Origin: JBKBYG01 sp046313435
GTDB lineage: Bacteria; Pseudomonadota; Alphaproteobacteria; Rickettsiales; Arcanibacteraceae
Reading direction: 5' to 3'
Length of the DNA stretch: 18,958 nt
Assembly: GCA_046313435.1 (NCBI GenBank)
Contig: JBKBYG010000028.1
Coordinates: 1-18,958, forward strand
Shown here: positions 1 to 7,295 of the stretch, piece after piece
How the letters are laid out: every line of letters starts with the position of its first letter
Numbering within the stretch: position 1 is the first letter of the stretch
Notes under the pieces: model-generated
What the model was told of the DNA's origin: nothing
What the model saw: only the letters and a program-made list of their open reading frames with translations
The model's database searches: none
Program-made: the position numbers and the translations under genes

Positions 1-663
1 AATGGAAATTCTTTAATTAACCTTGATATAACCATGTCACTTGGGTATTTATTAACTAAAGGAAATAAAGAAATATTAGAGCAAATTTTACCAAAGATTA
101 ATTGTGCTCAATTTGAATTTATTTTTACCAAAGGCAATTATATTGTATTCGACCAGTTGGTAGAAAATTGTCAAGCAGTAAGATCAAAATACGAAGAAAC
201 ATTAAAATATGTATACATGTTAGCTGAAGATTTTAAAGTTTCAAAGACAGTGATTGAAAACTTAAATTATATTTTAATTAAACATCATTATAACTTAGAA
301 GAATTTATTCAACAAGTTAAAGAATATCGCTATGATTACAATTTACCTAAACAAATTACTAAAGGAGCAAAAAATCTAACTAATTTTATGCAAGTTTCAA
401 AAAATCCAGAACTAACTTTAACATCTGACAATGGGCAACATATTTTAAATAAGGATATTATGCTAAACCATGTATTAAAATATGTTGCTGGGATTAAAGG
501 CCCCTATGACCAATATAACATTCCAGTAATAGAGCAGCTTCATGAAAATAAACAAAAAATCCTAAATTTAGGCGCTGCCACCTCGACTACTGAAAAAACA
601 TCTGTAGAGCAGGTAAAAGCAAGAGCAGTTGCTAAAAATGAAAAACCTTTGCTAAATTTTTAA
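1..663 (+). CDS. Degenerate ankyrin-like repeat protein, 5' end outside the window
   Basis: The reading frame is open from base 1, so the gene very probably starts upstream. The ATG at base 34 is internal and has no ribosome binding site. About 220 residues are visible. The first part is helical, with short repeats such as GNKEILEQILPK and GNYIVFDQLVEN that look like degenerate ankyrin or ankyrin-like helix pairs. From base 373 to the stop there is a 96-residue C-terminal module (NLTNFM...VEQVKARA...LLNF). It is about 66% identical, by hand alignment without gaps, to the end of the next gene. No catalytic motif, signal peptide or membrane segment is visible. Function is unknown. The family style, tandem duplication and Rickettsiales-like setting suggest a host-interacting protein, but that is inference. 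Confidence 0.75.
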   Translation, partial: NGNSLINLDITMSLGYLLTKGNKEILEQILPKINCAQFEFIFTKGNYIVFDQLVENCQAVRSKYEETLKYVYMLAEDFKVSKTVIENLNYILIKHHYNLEEFIQQVKEYRYDYNLPKQITKGAKNLTNFMQVSKNPELTLTSDNGQHILNKDIMLNHVLKYVAGIKGPYDQYNIPVIEQLHENKQKILNLGAATSTTEKTSVEQVKARAVAKNEKPLLNF

Positions 664-681
664 AATTTATATTTTGCAAAT
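373..681 (+). repeat. Direct repeat, copy 1 (C-terminal module plus start of 3' flank)
   Basis: This 309-nt segment encodes the last 96 residues and stop of the first gene, then runs into non-coding DNA. The string TTTTGCAAAT at 672-681 lies 11 nt after the first base of the stop codon. The second copy has the same string at exactly the same offset, so the duplication includes part of the 3' flank. Confidence 0.75.
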
Positions 682-794
682 CATTATTTACAATTAATAA
701 TTTCAAAAAGCCTTTAAATTAATTACTTAATTATTATATACATTTATTATAGCAATTCGTTAAGTTTAATTAGTCTATAAAAAGGAGAATTAAA

Positions 795-1817
795 ATGCCT
801 AATATTGAAAACAGTGATTTAAAAAGACTTATAGAAGAAGAAATTGAAAAAGGAATACATAATTTTGAAAAAAAGAATAAAGTTATTTATGCTAGTATAC
901 TAGAAACAGCCTGTTCACAAGAAGTATACTTGCATTATAAAGTTTATTTTCAGGGTATAGAACGTATAAATTTCCCAGCTTTAAAAATGATTGAATATTT
1001 AACCGTAGAAACTGACAATATACAATTTATTAAATCCTTTATTAATTACTATTTAATTACAGATAAAAAGGACTTATATAATTTTATCTCCACTTCTGAT
1101 TTCAAACCATTACAACTCCTAATAAAAAATGGTGATTTTGAAATAGTTAAATTACTTTGCGAAACGTTTTCTCCTAAGGCGTTACAAAATTTAATTTTTC
1201 CTTCAAGTGCTGTAGGATTTGAACATGGAAACTTCATGTTAGCAGTAGAAAAAGATTATTCTAAAATAGTAGGTCTGTTTTTATCTATTGCTGCTCCTGA
1301 AAATGCATTAAGAATGGTTACTTTTTCAAGTTATATGGCATTTAAAAAGGCAATAGAATATACTGATCAAAAAACAGCTAAGTATATATATATGGCAGCC
1401 CTAGAACATAATTTATCAAATACAATTATTGAAGATCTTGATAAAATTTTACAAGAACATGGTTTTAACGCCGCAGAATTCAAACAACAAATTTTAACTA
1501 GGAAAGAAATTTCTAAAAAAACAAATAATCTAAATAATTTTATGCTTGTATCAAAAAATCCAAGTTTAACTTTAACCTCTCAAGATTCCCAATTTACTTT
1601 ACCGAAAAATATTATGCTAAACCATGTATTGAACTATGTCGCTAGCATTGAAGGCTCCTGTGATAAATATAACAGCTTAGTAATAGAACAACTTTATGAA
1701 AATAAACAAAAAGTACTAAACTCAGGAACTGCTACTCCAACAACTAGAAAGACATTTGTAGAGCAAGTAAAAGCAAGAGCAGCTGATCTAAATGAAGAAC
1801 TTACTGTAAGTTTTTAA
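795..1817 (+). CDS. Degenerate ankyrin-like repeat protein, tandem paralogue of the preceding gene
   Basis: This is a complete 340-residue gene with a good ribosome binding site (GGAG at 784-787, 7 nt before the ATG). Residues 1-100 are charged and helical, without a signal peptide. Residues about 103-205 hold repeat units resembling weak ankyrin repeats, for example FKPLQLLIKNGDFEIVKLL (from 103), then units starting near 147 and 181. Residues 197-240 also match the upstream paralogue more loosely (KYIYM...IIEDLDKIL against KYVYM...VIENLNYIL). Residues 245-340 are the conserved C-terminal module. The repeats diverge strongly while the tail is conserved, so the tail may carry a shared role such as export, targeting or partner binding. 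That is inference. I do not recognise a named family. Confidence 0.8.
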   Translation: MPNIENSDLKRLIEEEIEKGIHNFEKKNKVIYASILETACSQEVYLHYKVYFQGIERINFPALKMIEYLTVETDNIQFIKSFINYYLITDKKDLYNFISTSDFKPLQLLIKNGDFEIVKLLCETFSPKALQNLIFPSSAVGFEHGNFMLAVEKDYSKIVGLFLSIAAPENALRMVTFSSYMAFKKAIEYTDQKTAKYIYMAALEHNLSNTIIEDLDKILQEHGFNAAEFKQQILTRKEISKKTNNLNNFMLVSKNPSLTLTSQDSQFTLPKNIMLNHVLNYVASIEGSCDKYNSLVIEQLYENKQKVLNSGTATPTTRKTFVEQVKARAADLNEELTVSF

Positions 1818-1835
1818 AAATTATTTTTTGCAAAT
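1527..1835 (+). repeat. Direct repeat, copy 2 (C-terminal module plus start of 3' flank)
   Basis: This is the same length as copy 1 (309 nt), with no gap needed in the protein alignment. TTTTGCAAAT lies at 1826-1835. Similarity fades after this point into plain AT-rich sequence before gltX. Confidence 0.75.
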
Positions 1836-1898
1836 TAATTTATTTTACTTTACACTGCTTTAGGTTCTATAAAATAAATTAATTTGGAAAATATATAG

Positions 1899-3233
1899 AT
1901 GACGATTATTACGCGTTTTGCTCCAAGCCCTACAGGTTATCTTCATGTAGGTAATGTTCGTACTGCTTTAGTAAATTGGCTTTATACAAAAAGCAAAAAT
2001 GGAAAATTCATGTTACGTATGGATGATACTGATCCTGTACGTTCTAAACAAGAATATGCAGATGCAATAATTGAAGATCTAAAATGGCTTGGACTCCACT
2101 GGGATATATTTGCAAAACAATCAGATAGACTTGAAAGATATAATCAGATTAAAGAACAATTGATTGCAAATGGCAGATTATATGCTTGTTTTGAGACTCA
2201 AGAAGAGCTTGAAGTTAAACGCAAAATGCAATTAAAGCGTGGACTTCCTCCTATATATGACCGTGCTGCTTTAAAATTAACAGATGATCAAAAGCAAAAA
2301 TTTGAGCAAGAAGGTAAAAAGCCCCATTATAGATTCCTACTTCAAGATAGTCCTATAATTTGGAACGACGAAGTAAGAGGTGTTACTCAGTTCGAGGGCA
2401 AGAATTTAAGTGATCCTATTATCATCCGTGAAGATGGAACAATGACATATATACTGACTTCAGTTGTTGATGATATTGACTTTGCTATAACCAATATTAT
2501 CCGTGGAGAAGACCATGTGAGTAATACTGCAATTCAAATTCAAATTTTTGAAGCATTGAATAGTAAGCCTCCGGTATTTGCCCATCTTGCACTTATTAAA
2601 GCTAAGGACGCAGAAATTTCTAAACGTACTGGTGGATTTGATATTAGATCAGTAAGAAATGATCATATTGAAGCAATGTCGATTAATAATTTATTCGCAA
2701 AAATTGGTACTTCAGAAGCTATTAATAACCATCCTTCTTTAGATCTACTTACCCAAGAATTTGATATATCAAAATTTAGTAGGGCCCCTGCTACTTATGA
2801 TCCTGATGATTTAGTTAGAATTAATCATAAGTTAGTTGCAAGCATGGATTATAATGAAGCTAAGCCTAAACTAGATAATCTAAATATGAATATTGAAGAA
2901 GAGTTTTGGAATCATATTAAGAATAATATTTCTAAAATTAATGAAGCAACATTATGGTTTAATATTTGCAAGAAAGATATTAGTCCTATAATTGATGATA
3001 AAGAATTGCTCGAACTAGCAATGAATTCAATTCCAGAGGAACCATGGAATGAAACTACATGGAACAAGTGGATTGAACTAATTAAGCCTAGCACTAATAA
3101 GAAGGGTAAAGATTTATTTATGCCTATTAGAAAAGCTTTAACTGGGATTGATCATGGCCCAGAGCTTAAATATTTATTACCTCTAATAGGTAGATCAAAA
3201 TGTCTTAGAAGATTAAAAGGAGAAATCGCTTAG
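1899..3233 (+). CDS. gltX: Glutamate-tRNA ligase (class I)
   Basis: This 444-residue cytoplasmic enzyme attaches glutamate to tRNA-Glu. The N terminus has the class I Rossmann start FAPSPTGYLHVGN, with the HIGH signature as HVGN at residues 16-19. The second signature (KMSKS family) is EISKR at 239-243. The tRNA-binding C-terminal half ends in the usual LFMPIRKALTG and GPELKYLLPLIG stretches. Length is typical for the short alphaproteobacterial form. Rickettsiales usually carry two gltX genes, with glutamine made on tRNA-Gln by GatCAB, so this may be one of two; which charging specificity it has cannot be read here. The ATG has no clear Shine-Dalgarno sequence but is fixed by the conserved N terminus. 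A gap of 53 nt separates it from the next gene, which may be co-transcribed. Confidence 0.96.
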   Translation: MTIITRFAPSPTGYLHVGNVRTALVNWLYTKSKNGKFMLRMDDTDPVRSKQEYADAIIEDLKWLGLHWDIFAKQSDRLERYNQIKEQLIANGRLYACFETQEELEVKRKMQLKRGLPPIYDRAALKLTDDQKQKFEQEGKKPHYRFLLQDSPIIWNDEVRGVTQFEGKNLSDPIIIREDGTMTYILTSVVDDIDFAITNIIRGEDHVSNTAIQIQIFEALNSKPPVFAHLALIKAKDAEISKRTGGFDIRSVRNDHIEAMSINNLFAKIGTSEAINNHPSLDLLTQEFDISKFSRAPATYDPDDLVRINHKLVASMDYNEAKPKLDNLNMNIEEEFWNHIKNNISKINEATLWFNICKKDISPIIDDKELLELAMNSIPEEPWNETTWNKWIELIKPSTNKKGKDLFMPIRKALTGIDHGPELKYLLPLIGRSKCLRRLKGEIA

Positions 3234-3286
3234 GAACACATTCTGTTAACAATATATTAATACTTTTCTGATAATAAAATTATTAA

Positions 3287-3787
3287 ATGACAAAAAAAAT
3301 CTATATTGCACGTCATGCTGAGTCCTTATACGGCAACTTTAAGGACCATGCTCGTCCTCTCAGTTTAAAAGGCATTGAAGATTGCAAGAAACTTGGACAA
3401 GTATTATATCAACTTGGTGAATTACCTAAATTAATTATCGCTTCTGATTCAGTAAGAACATTAGAAACAGCAAATCACCTTAAAAAGGCAATGAATTTGA
3501 ATATTAATATTATTGCTGATAGTTCTTTATATAATTGTAAAGAAGAAGAATTACTGAGGGTAATTACTTTAATAAATGGTGATATTTCATCACTAATGAT
3601 TATTGGACATAATCCTACTATTGAAAAATTTTGCTTTAGTATAATATCACAAAATTGTACTGATAATTCTATAAGAATTCCTACAAGTATTATACCTGCT
3701 ACAATTATGGCTTTTGAAGCTAAAGTTGATAATTGGATTACTATTCAAAAATCAGATTTTAAATATAGATGGTTTCTCCAACCATAG
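3287..3787 (+). CDS. SixA-like phosphohistidine phosphatase (histidine phosphatase superfamily)
   Basis: This is a 166-residue cytoplasmic protein with the full histidine phosphatase signature. RHA at residues 9-11 supplies the arginine and the phospho-accepting H10. R57 lies in DSVRTLETA, and the second histidine H108 lies in IIGHNPTIEKF. IPTSIIPAT near 131 corresponds to the late PTG-like segment. Length and motif order match the SixA group, whose E. coli member removes phosphate from histidine phosphotransfer proteins. The substrate here is unknown. It is in line with gltX upstream and addA 56 nt downstream, which suggests a shared transcript, although no functional link is obvious. The start is the first ATG before the conserved KKIYIARHAES strand, without a strong ribosome binding site. 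Confidence 0.88.
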   Translation: MTKKIYIARHAESLYGNFKDHARPLSLKGIEDCKKLGQVLYQLGELPKLIIASDSVRTLETANHLKKAMNLNINIIADSSLYNCKEEELLRVITLINGDISSLMIIGHNPTIEKFCFSIISQNCTDNSIRIPTSIIPATIMAFEAKVDNWITIQKSDFKYRWFLQP

Positions 3788-3843
3788 AATTCTATCCGTT
3801 TAATTTGTCGCTAAAAACTTTGATATAACATATAGAAAATCTT

Positions 3844-6800
3844 ATGACTGAATCACAATTAAATGCCTCTAATCCAAATTCTTCTGTATGGGTTGCGGCT
3901 TCTGCTGGAACAGGTAAAACTAAAATATTAACTGATAGAGTTTTAAGGTTATTACTTGAAGGTAATAGTCCTGCAAAAATACTATGCTTAACTTTTACTA
4001 AAGCAGCAGCTGCTGAAATGTCTATTCGTATTAATAAGGAATTAAGTGAATGGGCTACTATGGAAGATGAGAACTTGAAAAAAAGGCTTACTTTACTTTG
4101 CGGGGTGCCACCTGCAAGTAAAGCTCTTAATTACGCTAGAAAATTATTCATTCAGGTGTTAGACGCTGAAGAAAGCTTAAAAATCCAAACTATACATTCT
4201 TTCTGTCAATTTCTTATAAAAAAATTTCCCCTTGAGTCTGACATCGCCCCTAGCTTTAAGGTACTTGATGACCAAACTGCAAAGATATTAATTAGAGAAG
4301 CTAAAACAAATCTACTTACAAAAATTAGCAAGAATCTTAATGATTTAGAGATTGCATCTATTCAACAGTCTGTAAATTATATTGCATGGAATTTATATGA
4401 ATCTGGCATTGAGGAACTGATTGAAGAAATTATAAGTAAAGGAGATAAAATAACCAAAATCTTACAGCATCATGGAGATTTAAGAAAATTTCTGGAATCT
4501 TTATGTACTAAACTAGAAATGAGTTCAGATCTTGACGAGAAAGCCTTACTAAACCAGTTTTGTAGTGAAAAAGAGTATTTTAAAGAGCTTCAAGAAATAG
4601 CAGATATGTTGATTACGGAAGGCAGTTCTACAGAGAAAAATAAAGGTGAAGCTATGATGCTTTGGCTTTCATTAAAAGAGGAAGATCGAATAATAAAAAT
4701 TATTGATTATAAATCTTTATTTTTAACTAAAGAGAATGAAGCATTAAAATCAGTACTTACAAAAAAACTTGCAACAAAATATCCTCATATGTTCGAGATA
4801 CTGAAAAAAGAGCAATCGAGAATTCTTGATTTAATTGAAAAACAAAAGGCTTTAAAATTATATGTACAAACCATGCATATACTTAGATTTAGCGAAGCTC
4901 TTTTAAAAGAATATAAGATCTTAAAACAAAGGCAATTATATTTAGATTATAATGATTTAATTTTAGTAACACACAAATTACTTACAAATTTATCAATAAG
5001 AGATTGGATATTATATAAGTTAGATGGAGGTATAGATCATGTACTAGTTGATGAAGCTCAAGATACTAGTAAAGAACAATGGCAAATTATAGAAAGCTTA
5101 ACTACAGAATTTTTTTCAGGCCAAGGAGCTAGAAATAAAAATCGTACTTTATTTGTGGTTGGTGACGAAAAACAATCTATCTTTAGCTTCCAAGGCGCTG
5201 ATCCAAGTACTTTTAACTATATGCATAATTACTTCAGAGATAGAGCATCCTATGTCTCCAATTCTTTTCAATCAATAAGACTAGACATTTCTTTTAGATC
5301 GTCAAGGGCAGTCCTTGCTTTAGTTGATCAAGTGTTTAAAAATAATGGTACAAATTCAATTCACTCTGAAACTGCAGACCTTAAACATCAAGCCTTTAGA
5401 AACAAAGATGCTGGATCCGTCGAGTTATGGCCTCTAATAGATATTCACAATGATAAATTTGAAGATGAACCTTGGCCTCTTCCGGTTAAAGCCCAATATG
5501 TTTCGAACCCTGCACAAAAATTAGCTGAACTCATTGCAACCAAAATTGAAACGTGGCTATCATCTGGAAAAATACTTCCTTCTAAAGGAAGATTGATAAC
5601 CCCAGGTGATATATTAATACTTGTAAGAAGAAGAAATGTTTTTATTGAGTATTTAGTAAAAGAACTGAAAAAAAGATCAATTGCTGTAGCAGGCATTGAT
5701 AGAATGATAATAACTGAACATATAGCAATTATGGATCTAGTTGCACTGACTAAGTTCTTACTTCTTCCTGATGATGATTTAAACTTGGCTTGTATATTAA
5801 AATCTCCTTTAATCGGGATAAGCGAGGATGAATTATTTAATCTGGCTTATAATCGTAAAAAATCTTTATGGGAAACTCTGAAAGATAAATCTAAGGCTAA
5901 AGAAATTTATGCAAAATCGTATGAGTATTTAAATGATTTACTGGAAAAAATTGATCTTTATACTCCTTTTAATCTTTATTCCGAAATTATTGAAGTAAGG
6001 GAAGGAAGAAAAAAATTCCATGCTCGACTTGGAGTTGAAGTAAATGACCCGCTTGATGAATTTCTTGACTTAGCGTTAAAATACGAAATAAACTATGCTT
6101 CTTCATTACAAGGTTTTTTAGATTGGCTTAATGCAACTAAAATAGAAATCAAAAGAGATCTAGACCAAGGAAAAGATCAAATACGTATCATGACAATTCA
6201 TGGCGCAAAAGGTTTGCAGGCGCCAATTGTTTTCTTACCTGATACTACTTTTAAAGTTACTAACCAAGACAATCTATTGTTATGTGAAAAAACTCAGTTT
6301 TTATTTTGGCCTGGCAAAACTACTAACTATAATTCAATTGCAAAAGAACTAAAAAAAATCAATCTGTTAAAAGAAGAAAATGAGTCGAATCGTTTATTAT
6401 ATGTAGCATTAACCCGTGCTGAAGATGAAATGATAATTTGCGGATATAAAAACAAAAATGCCTTAAGTGAAAATTGTTGGTATAGTTTTGTAAAAAAAGC
6501 AATGAAGGAAATTGCAGAAGAAAAAGATTTTCATGTTAAGGAAGAATTTGTACAATATTTAAGTAAAGATAAATTGCTTCAACTAGAATATGCTCAAGAA
6601 AGGGAAATAAAATTACAGGAGCCGAATTCGAATCTATTTGATCAAATAAATTCTATACCAGATTACGCTCTTCAACCTGCTCCGCAAGAAAATAATTTTC
6701 TAATAAGCCCTTCTAAACTTACTAATATTATTACTTCAAAAACTCTTCCTGAATCTTTAAGCAATAAGTGTTTAAGGGGATCAATTATACATAAATTGTT

Positions 6801-7278
6801 AGAATATCTACCTTTAATTAAAACTACACAGTTTGAATCAGCTGCAAAAGATTTTTTACTTAAACATTCTTCAGAATTTAATACTAGTGAAATTGAAAAA
6901 ATAATAGCCACATGTGGTCATTTGTTACGTGATGAAGAATTCAAAAAAATATATTCTAATAATTCTAAAGCAGAAGTACCAATTACGGGAGTTATAAAAG
7001 ACAAATACCTAGTTTCTGGACAAATTGATAGATTAGTTATAGATGATGAGAAAGTTTTAATAGTTGACTATAAAACTACTAATAATGTGCCAAATTCTCC
7101 TGAAAATACTCCACAAAATTACCTTAAACAAATGGCAGCTTACCGCTACCTACTTAAAGAAATTTATCCTAAAAAACAAGTTAATTGTGCGTTAATATGG
7201 ACTAGTATTCCCTATATGATGAATTTACCGAATGAATTGCTTGATAATGTATCTTTATCTAGTATTTTAATCGATTAA
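3844..7278 (+). CDS. addA: Double-strand break repair helicase-nuclease AddA
   Basis: This 1144-residue UvrD-like helicase fused to a RecB-type nuclease is the A subunit of AddAB, which resects DNA ends for RecA recombination. All helicase motifs are visible: Walker A ASAGTGKTK (K25), Walker B VLVDEAQD (400-407), GDEKQSIFSFQG (from 440), FRSS (484-487), MTIHGAKGLQ (783-792) and LLYVALTRAED (851-861). The C-terminal PD-(D/E)XK nuclease shows H983, D1062 in GQIDRL, D1075 and K1077 in VDYKT, and Q1096/Y1100 in QMAAYRY. All expected catalytic residues are therefore present. The N-terminal VWVAASAGTGKTKILTDRVL is typical of the alphaproteobacterial type and supports the chosen ATG. addB is often the neighbour in alphaproteobacteria but is not in this window; a SixA-like gene lies upstream instead. 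The gene converges with the T4SS islet, with 17 nt between stop codons and no terminator seen. Confidence 0.96.
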   Translation: MTESQLNASNPNSSVWVAASAGTGKTKILTDRVLRLLLEGNSPAKILCLTFTKAAAAEMSIRINKELSEWATMEDENLKKRLTLLCGVPPASKALNYARKLFIQVLDAEESLKIQTIHSFCQFLIKKFPLESDIAPSFKVLDDQTAKILIREAKTNLLTKISKNLNDLEIASIQQSVNYIAWNLYESGIEELIEEIISKGDKITKILQHHGDLRKFLESLCTKLEMSSDLDEKALLNQFCSEKEYFKELQEIADMLITEGSSTEKNKGEAMMLWLSLKEEDRIIKIIDYKSLFLTKENEALKSVLTKKLATKYPHMFEILKKEQSRILDLIEKQKALKLYVQTMHILRFSEALLKEYKILKQRQLYLDYNDLILVTHKLLTNLSIRDWILYKLDGGIDHVLVDEAQDTSKEQWQIIESLTTEFFSGQGARNKNRTLFVVGDEKQSIFSFQGADPSTFNYMHNYFRDRASYVSNSFQSIRLDISFRSSRAVLALVDQVFKNNGTNSIHSETADLKHQAFRNKDAGSVELWPLIDIHNDKFEDEPWPLPVKAQYVSNPAQKLAELIATKIETWLSSGKILPSKGRLITPGDILILVRRRNVFIEYLVKELKKRSIAVAGIDRMIITEHIAIMDLVALTKFLLLPDDDLNLACILKSPLIGISEDELFNLAYNRKKSLWETLKDKSKAKEIYAKSYEYLNDLLEKIDLYTPFNLYSEIIEVREGRKKFHARLGVEVNDPLDEFLDLALKYEINYASSLQGFLDWLNATKIEIKRDLDQGKDQIRIMTIHGAKGLQAPIVFLPDTTFKVTNQDNLLLCEKTQFLFWPGKTTNYNSIAKELKKINLLKEENESNRLLYVALTRAEDEMIICGYKNKNALSENCWYSFVKKAMKEIAEEKDFHVKEEFVQYLSKDKLLQLEYAQEREIKLQEPNSNLFDQINSIPDYALQPAPQENNFLISPSKLTNIITSKTLPESLSNKCLRGSIIHKLLEYLPLIKTTQFESAAKDFLLKHSSEFNTSEIEKIIATCGHLLRDEEFKKIYSNNSKAEVPITGVIKDKYLVSGQIDRLVIDDEKVLIVDYKTTNNVPNSPENTPQNYLKQMAAYRYLLKEIYPKKQVNCALIWTSIPYMMNLPNELLDNVSLSSILID

Positions 7279-7295
7279 TTATAAAACTATTAGGG

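Noticed and set aside
34..36. ATG at 34 as the true start of the first gene
   Set aside because: The frame is open upstream to base 1, there is no ribosome binding site, and the paralogue is longer at its N terminus.
7279..7295. Shared terminator between the convergent addA and T4SS islet
   Set aside because: Only 17 nt separate the stop codons, and no stem-loop is visible in or around them.
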